A stretch of DNA of 64,000 nt from Oscillospiraceae bacterium (lineage in GTDB: Bacteria; Bacillota; Clostridia; Oscillospirales; Ruminococcaceae), in assembly GCA_022835495.1 (NCBI GenBank), contig BQOK01000001.1, positions 1,488,001 through 1,552,000 of the forward strand, written 5' to 3'. This document shows, one piece after another, positions 48,598 to 56,925 of the stretch; the first letter of the stretch is position 1, and each line of letters starts with the position of its first letter. Below the pieces are notes generated by a model that was given only the letters and a program-made list of their open reading frames with translations, ran no database searches and had not been told where the DNA came from. A program made the translations under genes and the position numbers.

Positions 48598-49872
48598 ATG
48601 TCAATGTTTGTGGACGTGGCAAAAATAAGCATCAAGGCCGGCAAGGGCGGCGACGGTGCGGTGAGCTTTCACCGCGAAAAGTTTGTGGCCGCGGGTGGAC
48701 CGGACGGCGGCGACGGCGGCCGGGGCGGCAATGTGATCTTTCAGGCCGACGACAACCTTTCCACCCTGATGGACTTTCGCTACCAGCGCAAGTACGCGGC
48801 GCAGCCGGGCGAAAACGGCGGCGCCGCCCGCTGCACCGGCAAGAACGCGCCGGATCTGGTGATCCGGGTGCCGCGGGGCACGGTGGTGCGGGAGGCAAGC
48901 ACCGGCCTTGTGATTGCGGATATCTCGGGCGACGGGCCGGTGGTGGTGGCCAAGGGCGGCCGGGGCGGCTGGGGCAACACCCACTTTGCCAGCCCCACCC
49001 GGCAGATCCCCAAATTTGCAAAGCCCGGCCTGCCCGGCGAGGAGTTCGAGGTGCGCCTGGAGCTGAAGCTGATCGCGGATGTGGGGCTGATCGGCTTCCC
49101 GAATGTGGGAAAATCGACCCTGATCTCGGTGCTGAGCGCGGCGAAGCCCAAGATCGCAAACTACCATTTCACCACCCTGTCGCCCGTGCTGGGCGTGGTG
49201 CGTGTGGGCCAGGAGCAGAGCTTTGTGGCGGCGGACATTCCGGGCCTGATCGAGGGGGCCAGCGAGGGCGTTGGCCTGGGGCACGATTTTCTGCGCCATG
49301 TGGAGCGCTGCCGCCTTTTGCTGCACGTGGTGGATGTTTCGGGCTGCGAGGGCCGTGAGCCGGCGGAGGATTTTGAAAAGATCAACGCAGAGCTCAAAAA
49401 TTTCAGCGCCGAGCTGGCCGGGCGCCCCCAGATCGTGCTGGGCAACAAATGCGATATCGCCGCGCCGGAGCAGATCGAGGCGTTCCGGGCCTATGTGGAG
49501 GGGCTGGGGTTGACCTTTTTGCCCGTTTCAGCCGCCACGAACCAGGGGCTCAAGAGCCTGCCGGGGCTTGTGTGGGAACGGCTGCAGGCATTGCCCCCGG
49601 TGCAGGTGTATGAGCCGGAGTTTGTGCCGGCGGCGCTGGACGCGGGCGAGCGCCGCTACACCATTGAGCGGACCGGCGAGCATGAATTCACCATTGACGC
49701 GCCCTGGCTGGAGCGAATCCTGGCGGGCAGCGACGTGGACGACTACGAGAGCCTGCAATACTTTCAGCGGCAGCTGGCCGACAGCGGCATTCTGGCCGAG
49801 CTGGTGGAGCGCGGTGTGCAGGAAGAGGACACCATTAAGATCGGCGAGTACGAATTTGATTATATCTTCTAA
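48598..49872 (+). CDS. obgE: GTPase ObgE/CgtA
   Basis: Obg is an essential GTPase acting in 50S assembly and stress responses. The 424-residue protein has the glycine-rich Obg fold (GGPDGGDGGRGGNVIF), the G domain with GFPNVGKSTLI, DIPGLIEGASEG and the NKCD motif, and a C-terminal OCT domain ending IGEYEFDYIF, a feature of the Gram-positive Obg. ATG follows AAGGAGAAA. It follows rplU-rpmA as in most bacteria and precedes mrnC by 14 bases. Confidence 0.96.
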   Translation: MSMFVDVAKISIKAGKGGDGAVSFHREKFVAAGGPDGGDGGRGGNVIFQADDNLSTLMDFRYQRKYAAQPGENGGAARCTGKNAPDLVIRVPRGTVVREASTGLVIADISGDGPVVVAKGGRGGWGNTHFASPTRQIPKFAKPGLPGEEFEVRLELKLIADVGLIGFPNVGKSTLISVLSAAKPKIANYHFTTLSPVLGVVRVGQEQSFVAADIPGLIEGASEGVGLGHDFLRHVERCRLLLHVVDVSGCEGREPAEDFEKINAELKNFSAELAGRPQIVLGNKCDIAAPEQIEAFRAYVEGLGLTFLPVSAATNQGLKSLPGLVWERLQALPPVQVYEPEFVPAALDAGERRYTIERTGEHEFTIDAPWLERILAGSDVDDYESLQYFQRQLADSGILAELVERGVQEEDTIKIGEYEFDYIF

Positions 49873-49886
49873 AGGGGAAAACGAGA

Positions 49887-50306
49887 GTGCTGTTTGAAGT
49901 GGACGCACAGGTGGATATTCACGAGCAATCGCCCTTGGGCCTGGCGTTTGTGGGCGACGGGGTATTTGAACTGCTGGTGCGCCAGCGGCTGGTGGAGCGC
50001 ACCCGCCTGGCGCCCGGCAAGCTGCACGCGGCCTGTGTAAAATACGTGTCGGCCAAGGGGCAGCACCGCGCACTGGCGTATCTGGAGCCGCTGCTCACCG
50101 AAGAGGAGCAGGCGGTGCTGCGGCGGGGCCGCAATGCCAGCAAGGCCAGCGTGGCAAAGCATGCCACCCCCCAGGAATACAGGGCGTCGACCGGGTTTGA
50201 AGCGCTGTGGGGCTGGCTGTACCTCACCGGCCAAAATGAGCGGATCGGGCAGCTGTTTGAGGCGCTGTGGCAGAAGTTTGACCCCATGGCGGAGCAGCAG
50301 GGGTAA
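49887..50306 (+). CDS. mrnC: Mini-ribonuclease III
   Basis: Mini-III is a dimeric RNase III-like nuclease without a dsRNA-binding domain that trims the ends of 23S rRNA in Gram-positives. The 139-residue product has the catalytic helix LGLAFVGDGVFELLVRQRL with the conserved aspartate and a second acidic region FEALWGWLYLTG. It starts with GTG behind AAAGGGGAAA. It is likely cotranscribed with obgE. Its target, the pre-23S stem, is visible in this window. Confidence 0.9.
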   Translation: MLFEVDAQVDIHEQSPLGLAFVGDGVFELLVRQRLVERTRLAPGKLHAACVKYVSAKGQHRALAYLEPLLTEEEQAVLRRGRNASKASVAKHATPQEYRASTGFEALWGWLYLTGQNERIGQLFEALWQKFDPMAEQQG

Positions 50307-50311
50307 AAGAG

Positions 50312-50364
50312 AAGGCCGAGGCCGCCAGGCGGAAAAGTTTCCGCCTGGCGGTCCCGGCCTTTTG
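50312..50364 (+). terminator. obgE-mrnC terminator
   Basis: GGCCGAGGCCGCCAGGCGGAAA pairs with its near complement ending CCGGCC, then TTTT. Sixteen of the inner pairs are perfect. Confidence 0.85.
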
Positions 50365-50387
50365 CGCGCAAAAACGCAAAGAATTGC

Positions 50388-50591
50388 TTATTTGCAGTTT
50401 TTGGTGCTGCTCTTGGCGTTCGAGGAAGAGCTGTTTTTAGCATTGGAAGAAGTATTGTTCTTCGCATTGCTGCTGCTGTTGCGGGTGCTGGAATTGCTGC
50501 TGCTGTTCTTGGTGCTGGAGTTGCTGGAATTGTTGCTGCGGGTGCTGGTGCTGTTTTTGCTGATGTTGTTTTTAGCGTTGCGGTTTTCCAT
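50388..50591 (-). CDS. Asn/Ser-rich low-complexity small protein
   Basis: The 67-residue product consists almost wholly of Asn, Ser, Lys, Thr and Arg: it begins MENRNAKNNISKNSTSTRS, continues in irregular repeats such as NSSSNAKNN, and ends SSTKNCK with a single cysteine. It has no hydrophobic segment. AAAGGAG lies 11 bases before the ATG. The composition recalls small acid-soluble or coat-associated spore proteins of Clostridia, but I cannot place it in a family. It stands alone between converging and divergent neighbours. Confidence 0.6.
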   Translation of the reverse strand: MENRNAKNNISKNSTSTRSNNSSNSSTKNSSSNSSTRNSSSNAKNNTSSNAKNSSSSNAKSSTKNCK

Positions 50592-50701
50592 GGTTTTGTT
50601 TGCTCCTTTCAGTTATGAGGACCCGGCTGTATTTTTGATACCGGTCCCTTCGGTGTTATTTTTACCCCGCCCCCGGCGGGTTATGCAAAGGTGGTGCCAG
50701 G

Positions 50702-52066
50702 ATGCCCTTGGAATACTTTGAACAGCGGGAGCGGAGCCTTTTGGGCAGCCGCTGCGAAGCGCTGTACGCCGCGCCGGAGGAGCTTCCGGCCAGGGGGCTT
50801 ACCGTGAACGGCCTGCGCTGCACGCCGGAACGGTTTGCCGAATTGGCGGACTTTGCGCTGGAGCCCTCGCCCTTTTGCGCCGAGGGGTTTGTGGTGCGGG
50901 ACCCGGCGTTCCGGCCGGGCAGGCACCCGTACCATCACGCGGGGGTGTTTTATTCGCAGGAGCCGTCGGCCAGCGCGCCAGCGGCCCTTTTGGAGGTGCG
51001 GCCGGGCATGCGGGTGCTGGACCTGTGCGCCGCGCCGGGGGGCAAATCCAGCCAACTGGCGGCGGCGCTGGGCGGCCAGGGGCTGCTGGTGAGCAACGAG
51101 TATGACCCCGGCCGGGCCGAGGCGCTGAAAAGCAACCTGGAGCGCATGGGTGCGGCAAACGCGGTGGTCACCAATGCCGCGCCCGCCGCGCTGGCGGCGG
51201 CGCTGCCCGGCTTTTTTGACCGGGTGCTGGTGGATGCGCCCTGCTCGGGGGAGGGAATGTTCCGCAAGGAGCCCCAGGCCATGGCACAGCACGGCCCGGC
51301 GCTGGTGCGGCAGTGCGCGGCACTGGGCGCAAAGATTTTGGAAAGCGCCGCGGCGCTGCTGGCCCCGGGTGGGCTGCTGGTCTATTCCACCTGCACCTTT
51401 TCGCCCGAGGAGGACGAGGGCCAGGCGGGGGCGTTTTTAGCGGCACACCCTGATTTTGAACTGGCAGACTGCGGCGTGGGTTTTGGCAGCCCCGGAGAGG
51501 AAAACCGCTGCGGCGGGTTCCCGCTTGACACGGCAAAGGTGCGGCGGATCTGGCCCTGCCAGGGCGGCGAGGGGCATTTTATGGCAAAATTCCGAAAAAC
51601 AGGCGAAGGCGGGGGGCAGGCGCGGGCTTCAAAGCCGCCCCGCTGTGCCAAAGCGCCCCCCGAGTGGGCGGCGTTTGCGCAGCAGTATTTTCCGTTCCTG
51701 GCCGGGCTGCCCTTGCTGGCGGCGGGGGAACTGCTGCTGCTGCCGCCGGCCGCCGGGCTGCCGCCCCTGCCCAAAGGCGTGCGGGTGCTGCGCTGCGGGG
51801 TGGCGCTGGGGCGGGTGCAGAAGGGCCGGTTTGAGCCGGCGCACCACCTGTTCACGGCGTTTGGAGCCCGGTGCGAAAACAAGGAAGAGCTTTTGCTGGC
51901 GGACAGCCGCACGGCCGCCTGGCTGCGGGGCGAGGAGATCGGGGCACAAACGGCCCGGCCCGGCTGGTGCTGCGTGCTGGTGGATGGCTTCCCTTTGGGG
52001 GCCGGAAAGGCCAGCGGGGGGCGGGTGAAAAACCACTACCCAAAAGCGCTGCGCAATCTGGGATGA
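50702..52066 (+). CDS. rsmF: RsmF-type rRNA cytosine-C5 methyltransferase
   Basis: The 454-residue enzyme methylates cytosine in 16S rRNA using SAM. It has the SAM-binding LDLCAAPGGKSSQL, the first catalytic cysteine in VDAPCSGEGMF and the second in VYSTCTFSPEEDEG. The N-terminal part is typical of NSUN/RsmF proteins, and the C-terminal 150 residues form the RsmF-type PUA-like extension ending GGRVKNHYPKALR. ATG follows AAGGTGG. The exact rRNA position is not predictable. Confidence 0.9.
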   Translation: MPLEYFEQRERSLLGSRCEALYAAPEELPARGLTVNGLRCTPERFAELADFALEPSPFCAEGFVVRDPAFRPGRHPYHHAGVFYSQEPSASAPAALLEVRPGMRVLDLCAAPGGKSSQLAAALGGQGLLVSNEYDPGRAEALKSNLERMGAANAVVTNAAPAALAAALPGFFDRVLVDAPCSGEGMFRKEPQAMAQHGPALVRQCAALGAKILESAAALLAPGGLLVYSTCTFSPEEDEGQAGAFLAAHPDFELADCGVGFGSPGEENRCGGFPLDTAKVRRIWPCQGGEGHFMAKFRKTGEGGGQARASKPPRCAKAPPEWAAFAQQYFPFLAGLPLLAAGELLLLPPAAGLPPLPKGVRVLRCGVALGRVQKGRFEPAHHLFTAFGARCENKEELLLADSRTAAWLRGEEIGAQTARPGWCCVLVDGFPLGAGKASGGRVKNHYPKALRNLG

Positions 52067-52152
52067 ACAGCGCTTTCAGCGGCCGGGCGCCCGGCGGGAC
52101 ACGGAAAAAGCTGTTTTGCGGCTGTTTTTGGCCGTTTTGCGGCCTGCCCCTC

Positions 52153-52182
52153 TTGCAAGACAGAGGGCAGGTGTGCTAAAAT
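52153..52182 (+). promoter_or_regulatory. yebC promoter
   Basis: TTGCAA, 18 bases, TAAAAT, about 60 bases before the start codon. Confidence 0.6.
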
Positions 52183-52242
52183 TATTTAGTTACAGATACT
52201 AGAATGGGCTGCAGCGGCCCATGATAAAACAGGAGGAACCCC

Positions 52243-52980
52243 ATGTCCGGACATAGTAAATGGAACAACATCAAACGCAAAAAAGAGAAGACCGACGGCC
52301 AAAAGGCCAAGCTCTTTACAAAGGTGGGCCGCGAGATCGCGGTGGCTGTGCGCGCGGGCGGCGGCGACCCGGCTTCCAACGGGAAGCTGCGGGATCTTGT
52401 TGCCAAAGCGAAAAGCCTGAATGTTCCCAACGACAACATCCAGCGGATCATCAAGCGGGCCGAAGGCGGGGAAAAGGACAACTATGAGTCCATTACCTAT
52501 GAAGGATACGGCCCCTGCGGGATTGCCATGATGGTGGAGACCCTGACCGACAACCGCAACCGCACCGCCGCCAACCTGCGCCATTACTTTGACAAGTTCG
52601 GCGGCAACCTGGGCAACATGGGGTGCGTGAGCTTTTTGTTTACCCAAAAGGGCGTGATCGTGCTGGATGGTGAGGGCCTGGATGAGGAAAAGGTCATGGA
52701 GGACTGCTTTGACGCCGGGGCCGAGGACTTTGACATGGGCGACGATGTGGTGGAGGTGACCACCAGCCCGGAGGATTTCTCGGCCGTGCGCCAGGCGCTG
52801 GAAGACAAGGGATACAGCTTTATTTCGGCCGATGTGGCCATGGTGCCCGCCACCTACACCGCCCTTGCCGGCGAGGACGACCAGAAGAACATGGCAAAGC
52901 TTTTGGACGCGCTGGAGGACGACGACGACGTGCAGAACGTGTGGCACAACCTGGAAAACGAAGAAGACCTGGACCGCTGA
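52243..52980 (+). CDS. yebC: YebC/PmpR-family protein
   Basis: This 245-residue protein starts MSGHSKWNNIKRKKEKTDGQK and shows TYEGYGPCGIAMMVETLTDN and GCVSFLFTQKG, all standard for YebC. The family was long called transcriptional regulators; YebC-type proteins are now also known to help translation through difficult proline-containing stretches, related to mitochondrial TACO1. ATG follows AGGAGG. It is 97 bases upstream of the pseudokinase gene. Confidence 0.95.
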   Translation: MSGHSKWNNIKRKKEKTDGQKAKLFTKVGREIAVAVRAGGGDPASNGKLRDLVAKAKSLNVPNDNIQRIIKRAEGGEKDNYESITYEGYGPCGIAMMVETLTDNRNRTAANLRHYFDKFGGNLGNMGCVSFLFTQKGVIVLDGEGLDEEKVMEDCFDAGAEDFDMGDDVVEVTTSPEDFSAVRQALEDKGYSFISADVAMVPATYTALAGEDDQKNMAKLLDALEDDDDVQNVWHNLENEEDLDR

Positions 52981-53008
52981 GCCGGCCGGGCGTTTGCGAA
53001 AGACCAGT

Positions 53009-53048
53009 GCGCAGGGGGCCCGCCGGGCAGACGGTGGGCCCCCTGCGC
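53009..53048 (+). promoter_or_regulatory. strong hairpin without T-run between yebC and pseudokinase
   Basis: GCGCAGGGGGCCCGCC pairs with GGTGGGCCCCCTGCGC (one G-U) over an 8-base loop. It may stabilise the yebC message or attenuate; read-through to the next gene is likely. Confidence 0.5.
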
Positions 53049-53076
53049 TACCCTGAGAAAAAGGAGGGCCGCTTGT

Positions 53077-54690
53077 ATGGCCGAGACCATTCTGTGCCCC
53101 CACTGCCTGTCCCGCGTGGAGGTGGGCAAGGAGCAGTGCCCCTTTTGTGACAAGCCCCTGGTAAACTCGAACCCGCCGGGCACGCTGCCCTTTGCCGCCC
53201 TGTTGGGGAGGCGCTATACGGTGGGGCGGCACATCGCCACCGACGGCGAGGGCATTTTATACGCCGCGGTGGAAAACACCGGCGGCGTGCGGGTGATGCT
53301 GAAGGAATATTTCCCGGTGACCCTGAGCGAAGGCCGCGGCCCGGATGGCTGTGTTGTGCCGAAAGAGGGCAGGGAAGTGCTGTTCAAGACCACCCGCATG
53401 GACTTTGCCGACCTGTACCGCAGCGTGATGCGCATTACCCCCGCCACCGGGCTGGCCGCAGTGCTGGACGTGCTGGAGGAGAACGACACGGTTTACGCGG
53501 TGCTGGAGCAGGTGAGCGGCGAGACCCTGGCCCACTATTTGACAGCCCACCCCCGCTGCATGACCCCGGCGGAGGCGCGCAGCATGCTGCAGCCTGTGAT
53601 GGAGGGGGTGGCGGCCCTGCACAAGGCGGGGCTGGTGCACCGCGGTGTGAGCCCCGCAAACATCCTGCTTGCGGCCGGGGGCTCGGCCCGGCTGTGCGGT
53701 TACGGGACCCTGGGCCTGCGCACGGCGGGCAGCGAGCTGAAGAGCCAGCTGTACGACGGGTACTCCGCGCCCGAGCAGTATTCGCCTGCCGAGTTTGAGG
53801 GCCGCTATACCGACGTGTACGGCCTTGCAGCGGTGTTTTACCGGCTGGTGACCGGCCAGGCGCCGGTGAGCGCGGTGCAGCGCAAGGTGAGCGACAGCCT
53901 GCTTGCCGCGCAGGAGGTGGAGCCCGGGGTGCCGGGCTACCTTTCCAACGTGCTGGAGGCAGCCCTGGCGCTGGCCCCGGGCGACCGGCTGCAGAATGTG
54001 CCCGAACTGATGGGGGCGCTCACCAGCCAGCGCGCGGCCGAAAGCCTTACAAGGCCGGAGCCGCCCGCCCCCCGGGACGGGCGCATCAGCGCGAAAAGCT
54101 TGTTTGCAGGCAGTTTGGTGGTCATTCTGGTGCTCTTTTTGCTGCTGATGTGGAGCATCCTGGACCGAAACGCGCCGGCCGCCGAGTCGCAGCCTGCAAG
54201 CACGCCGCCGGCCTCCAGCGAGCCGGCGCAGATCAAAACGATCCCAAATTTTGTGGGGCTTACCTTTTTGCAGGTGAACACGGACCCGGAGTACAGCGCG
54301 GGTTACCGGTTTGATATCGTGTCTCAGGAGTACAGCTCGGAGTACGGCAACGGGGTGATCATCAGCCAGGAGCCCGAGGCGGGCACCACCACCTCCGAGG
54401 AGAAAAAGACCATCAGCCTGGTGGTGAGCAAAGGGCCCGAGATGGTGGAGATGCCGAACATTGTGGGGTTCACCCGGGAGAGCGCGGAAAAGGAGCTCAC
54501 CGACAACCATATCAAGGCCAGCTTTTTCCTGCAGGAAAACAACGGCGATTACGCCAGCAACTGCGTGGTGTATACCGATGTGGAGCCCGGCACCTTTATC
54601 GATGTGAACAAAACCATTGTGAACGTGTATATCGCAAAGGAGCGGGTGGTCTACGACCCGCCCGCAGCCACCGAGCCCCCGGCGGAATAA
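53077..54690 (+). CDS. zinc-ribbon pseudokinase with PASTA domains
   Basis: This 537-residue protein has a CxxC-type zinc ribbon (CPHC at 7-10, CPFC at 21-24), a protein-kinase-like domain (about 44-315), a membrane segment (342-362) and two PASTA-type domains (about 387-453 and 456-523). The kinase fold keeps Lys76 (VMLKEYFP), APE at 231-233 and TDVYGLAA, but the HRD motif reads HRG (188-190) and DFG reads CGY (207-209). Both catalytic aspartates are gone, so ATP transfer is unlikely. PASTA domains suggest it senses peptidoglycan or muropeptides outside and signals through the inactive kinase fold inside. ATG follows AAAAAGGAGG. A strong terminator ends the unit. Confidence 0.85.
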   Translation: MAETILCPHCLSRVEVGKEQCPFCDKPLVNSNPPGTLPFAALLGRRYTVGRHIATDGEGILYAAVENTGGVRVMLKEYFPVTLSEGRGPDGCVVPKEGREVLFKTTRMDFADLYRSVMRITPATGLAAVLDVLEENDTVYAVLEQVSGETLAHYLTAHPRCMTPAEARSMLQPVMEGVAALHKAGLVHRGVSPANILLAAGGSARLCGYGTLGLRTAGSELKSQLYDGYSAPEQYSPAEFEGRYTDVYGLAAVFYRLVTGQAPVSAVQRKVSDSLLAAQEVEPGVPGYLSNVLEAALALAPGDRLQNVPELMGALTSQRAAESLTRPEPPAPRDGRISAKSLFAGSLVVILVLFLLLMWSILDRNAPAAESQPASTPPASSEPAQIKTIPNFVGLTFLQVNTDPEYSAGYRFDIVSQEYSSEYGNGVIISQEPEAGTTTSEEKKTISLVVSKGPEMVEMPNIVGFTRESAEKELTDNHIKASFFLQENNGDYASNCVVYTDVEPGTFIDVNKTIVNVYIAKERVVYDPPAATEPPAE

Positions 54691-54740
54691 AAACAGTGCG
54701 CCCCCGGAAAACCCTATGTTCCGGGGGCGCACTGTTTTTA
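54689..54740 (+). terminator. bidirectional terminator
   Basis: AAAACAGTGCGCCCCCGGAA pairs with TTCCGGGGGCGCACTGTTTT, twenty perfect pairs, and a T-run. Serves the pseudokinase gene and probably the converging ABC operon. Confidence 0.9.
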
Positions 54741-54771
54741 TGCGGGCCTGTGCCGGGAGGCGCCCGGGTCG

Positions 54772-55416
54772 TTACAATTCCTTCCTTTTGTAGATCCCCA
54801 GTGAAACAAAATAGGAGATCACAAAGAAACCGATGGAAACCAGGGCAAAAATGATCCCGACCAGTGATTTTGCACTGATTGCAGAATTTTGGCGGGCAAA
54901 AGGCGCTGCAAGCCGCAAAACGACCATAAACAAAGCGGTGGCAATTCCTGCACATGCAAAGACGATGATCTCGTTTTTTTCGGTGCCGATTTTAAGCATA
55001 ATGGGGTACATGAAAGAGGAAGTAAGCAGCGATAACGAAACCCCGAACGAAAGCCCAAAAATGAGAGCGTCCGCGCTTAATTTTTTAAAAACAAAAACGG
55101 TTAAGAAGGATGTGAAGGCGGACATAAAAACACCGCATAAAATCAGGATCAAAAACGATATGTAGCGGGCTTTTACAATATCGCCCCTTGTTACAGGCAG
55201 GGTTATTTCAAAGTTGCTCCATTTTGAGGTGACGTCTGTATTCAATGCCGTGCCGCTATTTGCAATAAACATAAACGACTGCATGGCCAATACCATGGAA
55301 ACAATGCTTTCTTCGCCGCTTACAAGGGGGATAAATACAAGAACAAACGATATCCCAAAAGCAAGCTGCAGGTTTGCCCCCATGGAATAAAAATTATTCC
55401 TCAATAAACCTTTCAT
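54772..55416 (-). CDS. ABC-2 type permease
   Basis: This 214-residue protein has six hydrophobic segments, with TSKWSNFEITLPVTRGDIVKARY in the first cytoplasmic loop, as in YtrC/ABC-2 permeases of the GntR-ABC cassettes. Its ATG follows the ATPase stop directly with no gap. It is the last gene of the gntR-ATPase-permease operon. The cargo is unknown; related cassettes respond to cell-wall antibiotics. G+C is lower than in core genes. Confidence 0.83.
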   Translation of the reverse strand: MKGLLRNNFYSMGANLQLAFGISFVLVFIPLVSGEESIVSMVLAMQSFMFIANSGTALNTDVTSKWSNFEITLPVTRGDIVKARYISFLILILCGVFMSAFTSFLTVFVFKKLSADALIFGLSFGVSLSLLTSSFMYPIMLKIGTEKNEIIVFACAGIATALFMVVLRLAAPFARQNSAISAKSLVGIIFALVSIGFFVISYFVSLGIYKRKEL

Positions 55417-56280
55417 TCAGCGTTCCTCCCTGGTGAGCAGCGACAACAATTCGTCGATGGTTGCGTGATCCACCAAAATGTTGGGGTGCTTTTTTGCAAA
55501 TGCGTTTTTGTCCTGCACCAACACCTCAAGCTGCAGCCCCCGTTTGCGGGATGCAAGAAATTCCGATTTGCCCAGTTTTTCAAAATCGCTTTGCTTCATG
55601 CGGGCGATCCCGTACTCGTAGATCAAGGTATCCTTCTTTTCGGCCAGAATGATTTTGCCGTTGTTGATAAAGGTGATATAATCGGAAATTTTTTCAAGGT
55701 CGCTTGAGATGTGTGAGGAGATCAGGATGGAGTTTTCCTCATGTTCGACAAACTCCAAAAACACATCCAGGATTTCTTCCCGCACAACTGGGTCAAGGCC
55801 TGCGGTTGCTTCGTCCAAAATCAGCAGCATGGCTTTGTGGGAAAGCGCAACGCTGATGGAGAGTTTCATCGTCATGCCGCGGGAAAAGGTTTTAATTTTT
55901 TTGTTTTGCGGAATGCCAAACCGTTCAAGATAGGCAAAAAACAAATTGGCGTCCCAGTTTTTATAAATGTCGTTTAACACCTTTTCTAATTTTTGGGGAG
56001 TCAGCTCCCCCGAAAAATTCACAGCGTCAAACACCACCCCGATGCGGTCCCGCAGGGAGGTGGAGCGATCGGTCATTTGCTGGCCGAAGAAAGTTACCTC
56101 GCCGCTGTCTTTCTGGATAATATTTAAAATTGTATTGATGGTGGTGCTTTTTCCGGCACCGTTTTTGCCCACAAACCCCATGATCGAACCCTTTGGAATG
56201 GTAAAGGAAACGTTTTGCAGTTTGAAATTTGTGCCTTTGTAAGCTTTGCACAGATCCTTGACTTGTAATGCGGACTCCAT
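55417..56280 (-). CDS. ABC transporter ATP-binding protein
   Basis: The 287-residue ATPase has Walker A GKNGAGKSTT, the Q loop VVFDAVNFSG, a signature reading FSRGMTMKLS in place of LSGGQ, and Walker B LLILDEATAGLD. The C-terminal 90 residues form the regulatory part. It abuts the gntR stop and the permease start without gaps, so all three are one translational unit. Confidence 0.9.
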   Translation of the reverse strand: MESALQVKDLCKAYKGTNFKLQNVSFTIPKGSIMGFVGKNGAGKSTTINTILNIIQKDSGEVTFFGQQMTDRSTSLRDRIGVVFDAVNFSGELTPQKLEKVLNDIYKNWDANLFFAYLERFGIPQNKKIKTFSRGMTMKLSISVALSHKAMLLILDEATAGLDPVVREEILDVFLEFVEHEENSILISSHISSDLEKISDYITFINNGKIILAEKKDTLIYEYGIARMKQSDFEKLGKSEFLASRKRGLQLEVLVQDKNAFAKKHPNILVDHATIDELLSLLTREER

Positions 56281-56658
56281 TTATTCGCCCTCCTCGTAAA
56301 ACAGTTTGAGCAGTTCGGTGATCTTATCCAGCGAAATGCCGCTTGTGCGGGCAAGCTCTGCGGCTGCAACCAAATGCTCCTCCACGCGCTTTTGCTGTTC
56401 TTCCTGGATAAAGTCTTTATTTTGCGCGGCCACAAAGCTGCCCCGGCCCACGGTGGTTTCGATAAAGCCGTCCCGCGTGAGATCCTCGTAAGCTTTTTGC
56501 ACGGTTATGACGCTTACATGGATCGTTTTAGCGAGAGAACGCATGGAGGGAATGGGGGCGCCCGCCCCGAGCTCTCCGCTCATGATCATGGCCTTAAACT
56601 GCGAGGTGATCTGTTCATAGATCGGCTTGCTGGTATTGCTGCTGATGATAATTTCCAA
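56281..56658 (-). CDS. GntR-family regulator, YtrA type
   Basis: This 125-residue protein has a winged helix at the N-terminus (PIYEQITSQFKAMIMSGELGAGAPIPSMRSLAKTI, split here by convention, then VSVITVQKAYEDL) and a short C-terminal helical dimerisation region, the YtrA plan. The start is TTG at 56658, 6 bases after AGGAGG; the frame continues upstream through the promoter and operator without another ribosome site. It probably represses its own operon through the long palindrome at 56685-56717. Confidence 0.85.
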   Translation of the reverse strand: MEIIISSNTSKPIYEQITSQFKAMIMSGELGAGAPIPSMRSLAKTIHVSVITVQKAYEDLTRDGFIETTVGRGSFVAAQNKDFIQEEQQKRVEEHLVAAAELARTSGISLDKITELLKLFYEEGE

Positions 56659-56684
56659 AGGATCCCTCCTTGTGCTGGATTGTA

Positions 56685-56740
56685 ATATAATGTACTTATT
56701 GAATAAGTACATTATATATCAGATGAGTACACTTTGTCAA
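56685..56740 (-). promoter_or_regulatory. gntR-ABC promoter with 33-base palindromic operator
   Basis: Minus strand: TTGACA (56735-56740), 18 bases, TATAAT (56711-56716). A perfect palindrome with 16-base arms, ATATAATGTACTTATT and its complement around one base (56685-56717), covers the -10 box and start site. Confidence 0.8.
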
Positions 56741-56925
56741 CAGGGCTCGGGGCATAAAGGCGGCTGTTTTTTCAGATGCTGCCCAGGCTGGCCTCTTTGG
56801 CGGTAAAGGCCGCACAAATCAAGAACAGCAAAGAAGGATGGAAAGAGGGCTGGAAATGTGATATCATATCTCCATCAAGAGGGTGGGGCAATACAGGCCG
56901 CTTATAAATAAAGGAGGGCTGAACG

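Noticed and set aside
50388-50591. Repeated GCTG/TTGCTG-rich tract looking like a tandem or CRISPR-like repeat
   Set aside because: Units are irregular, without spacers, and the tract is explained by a Ser/Asn-rich coding sequence on the minus strand.
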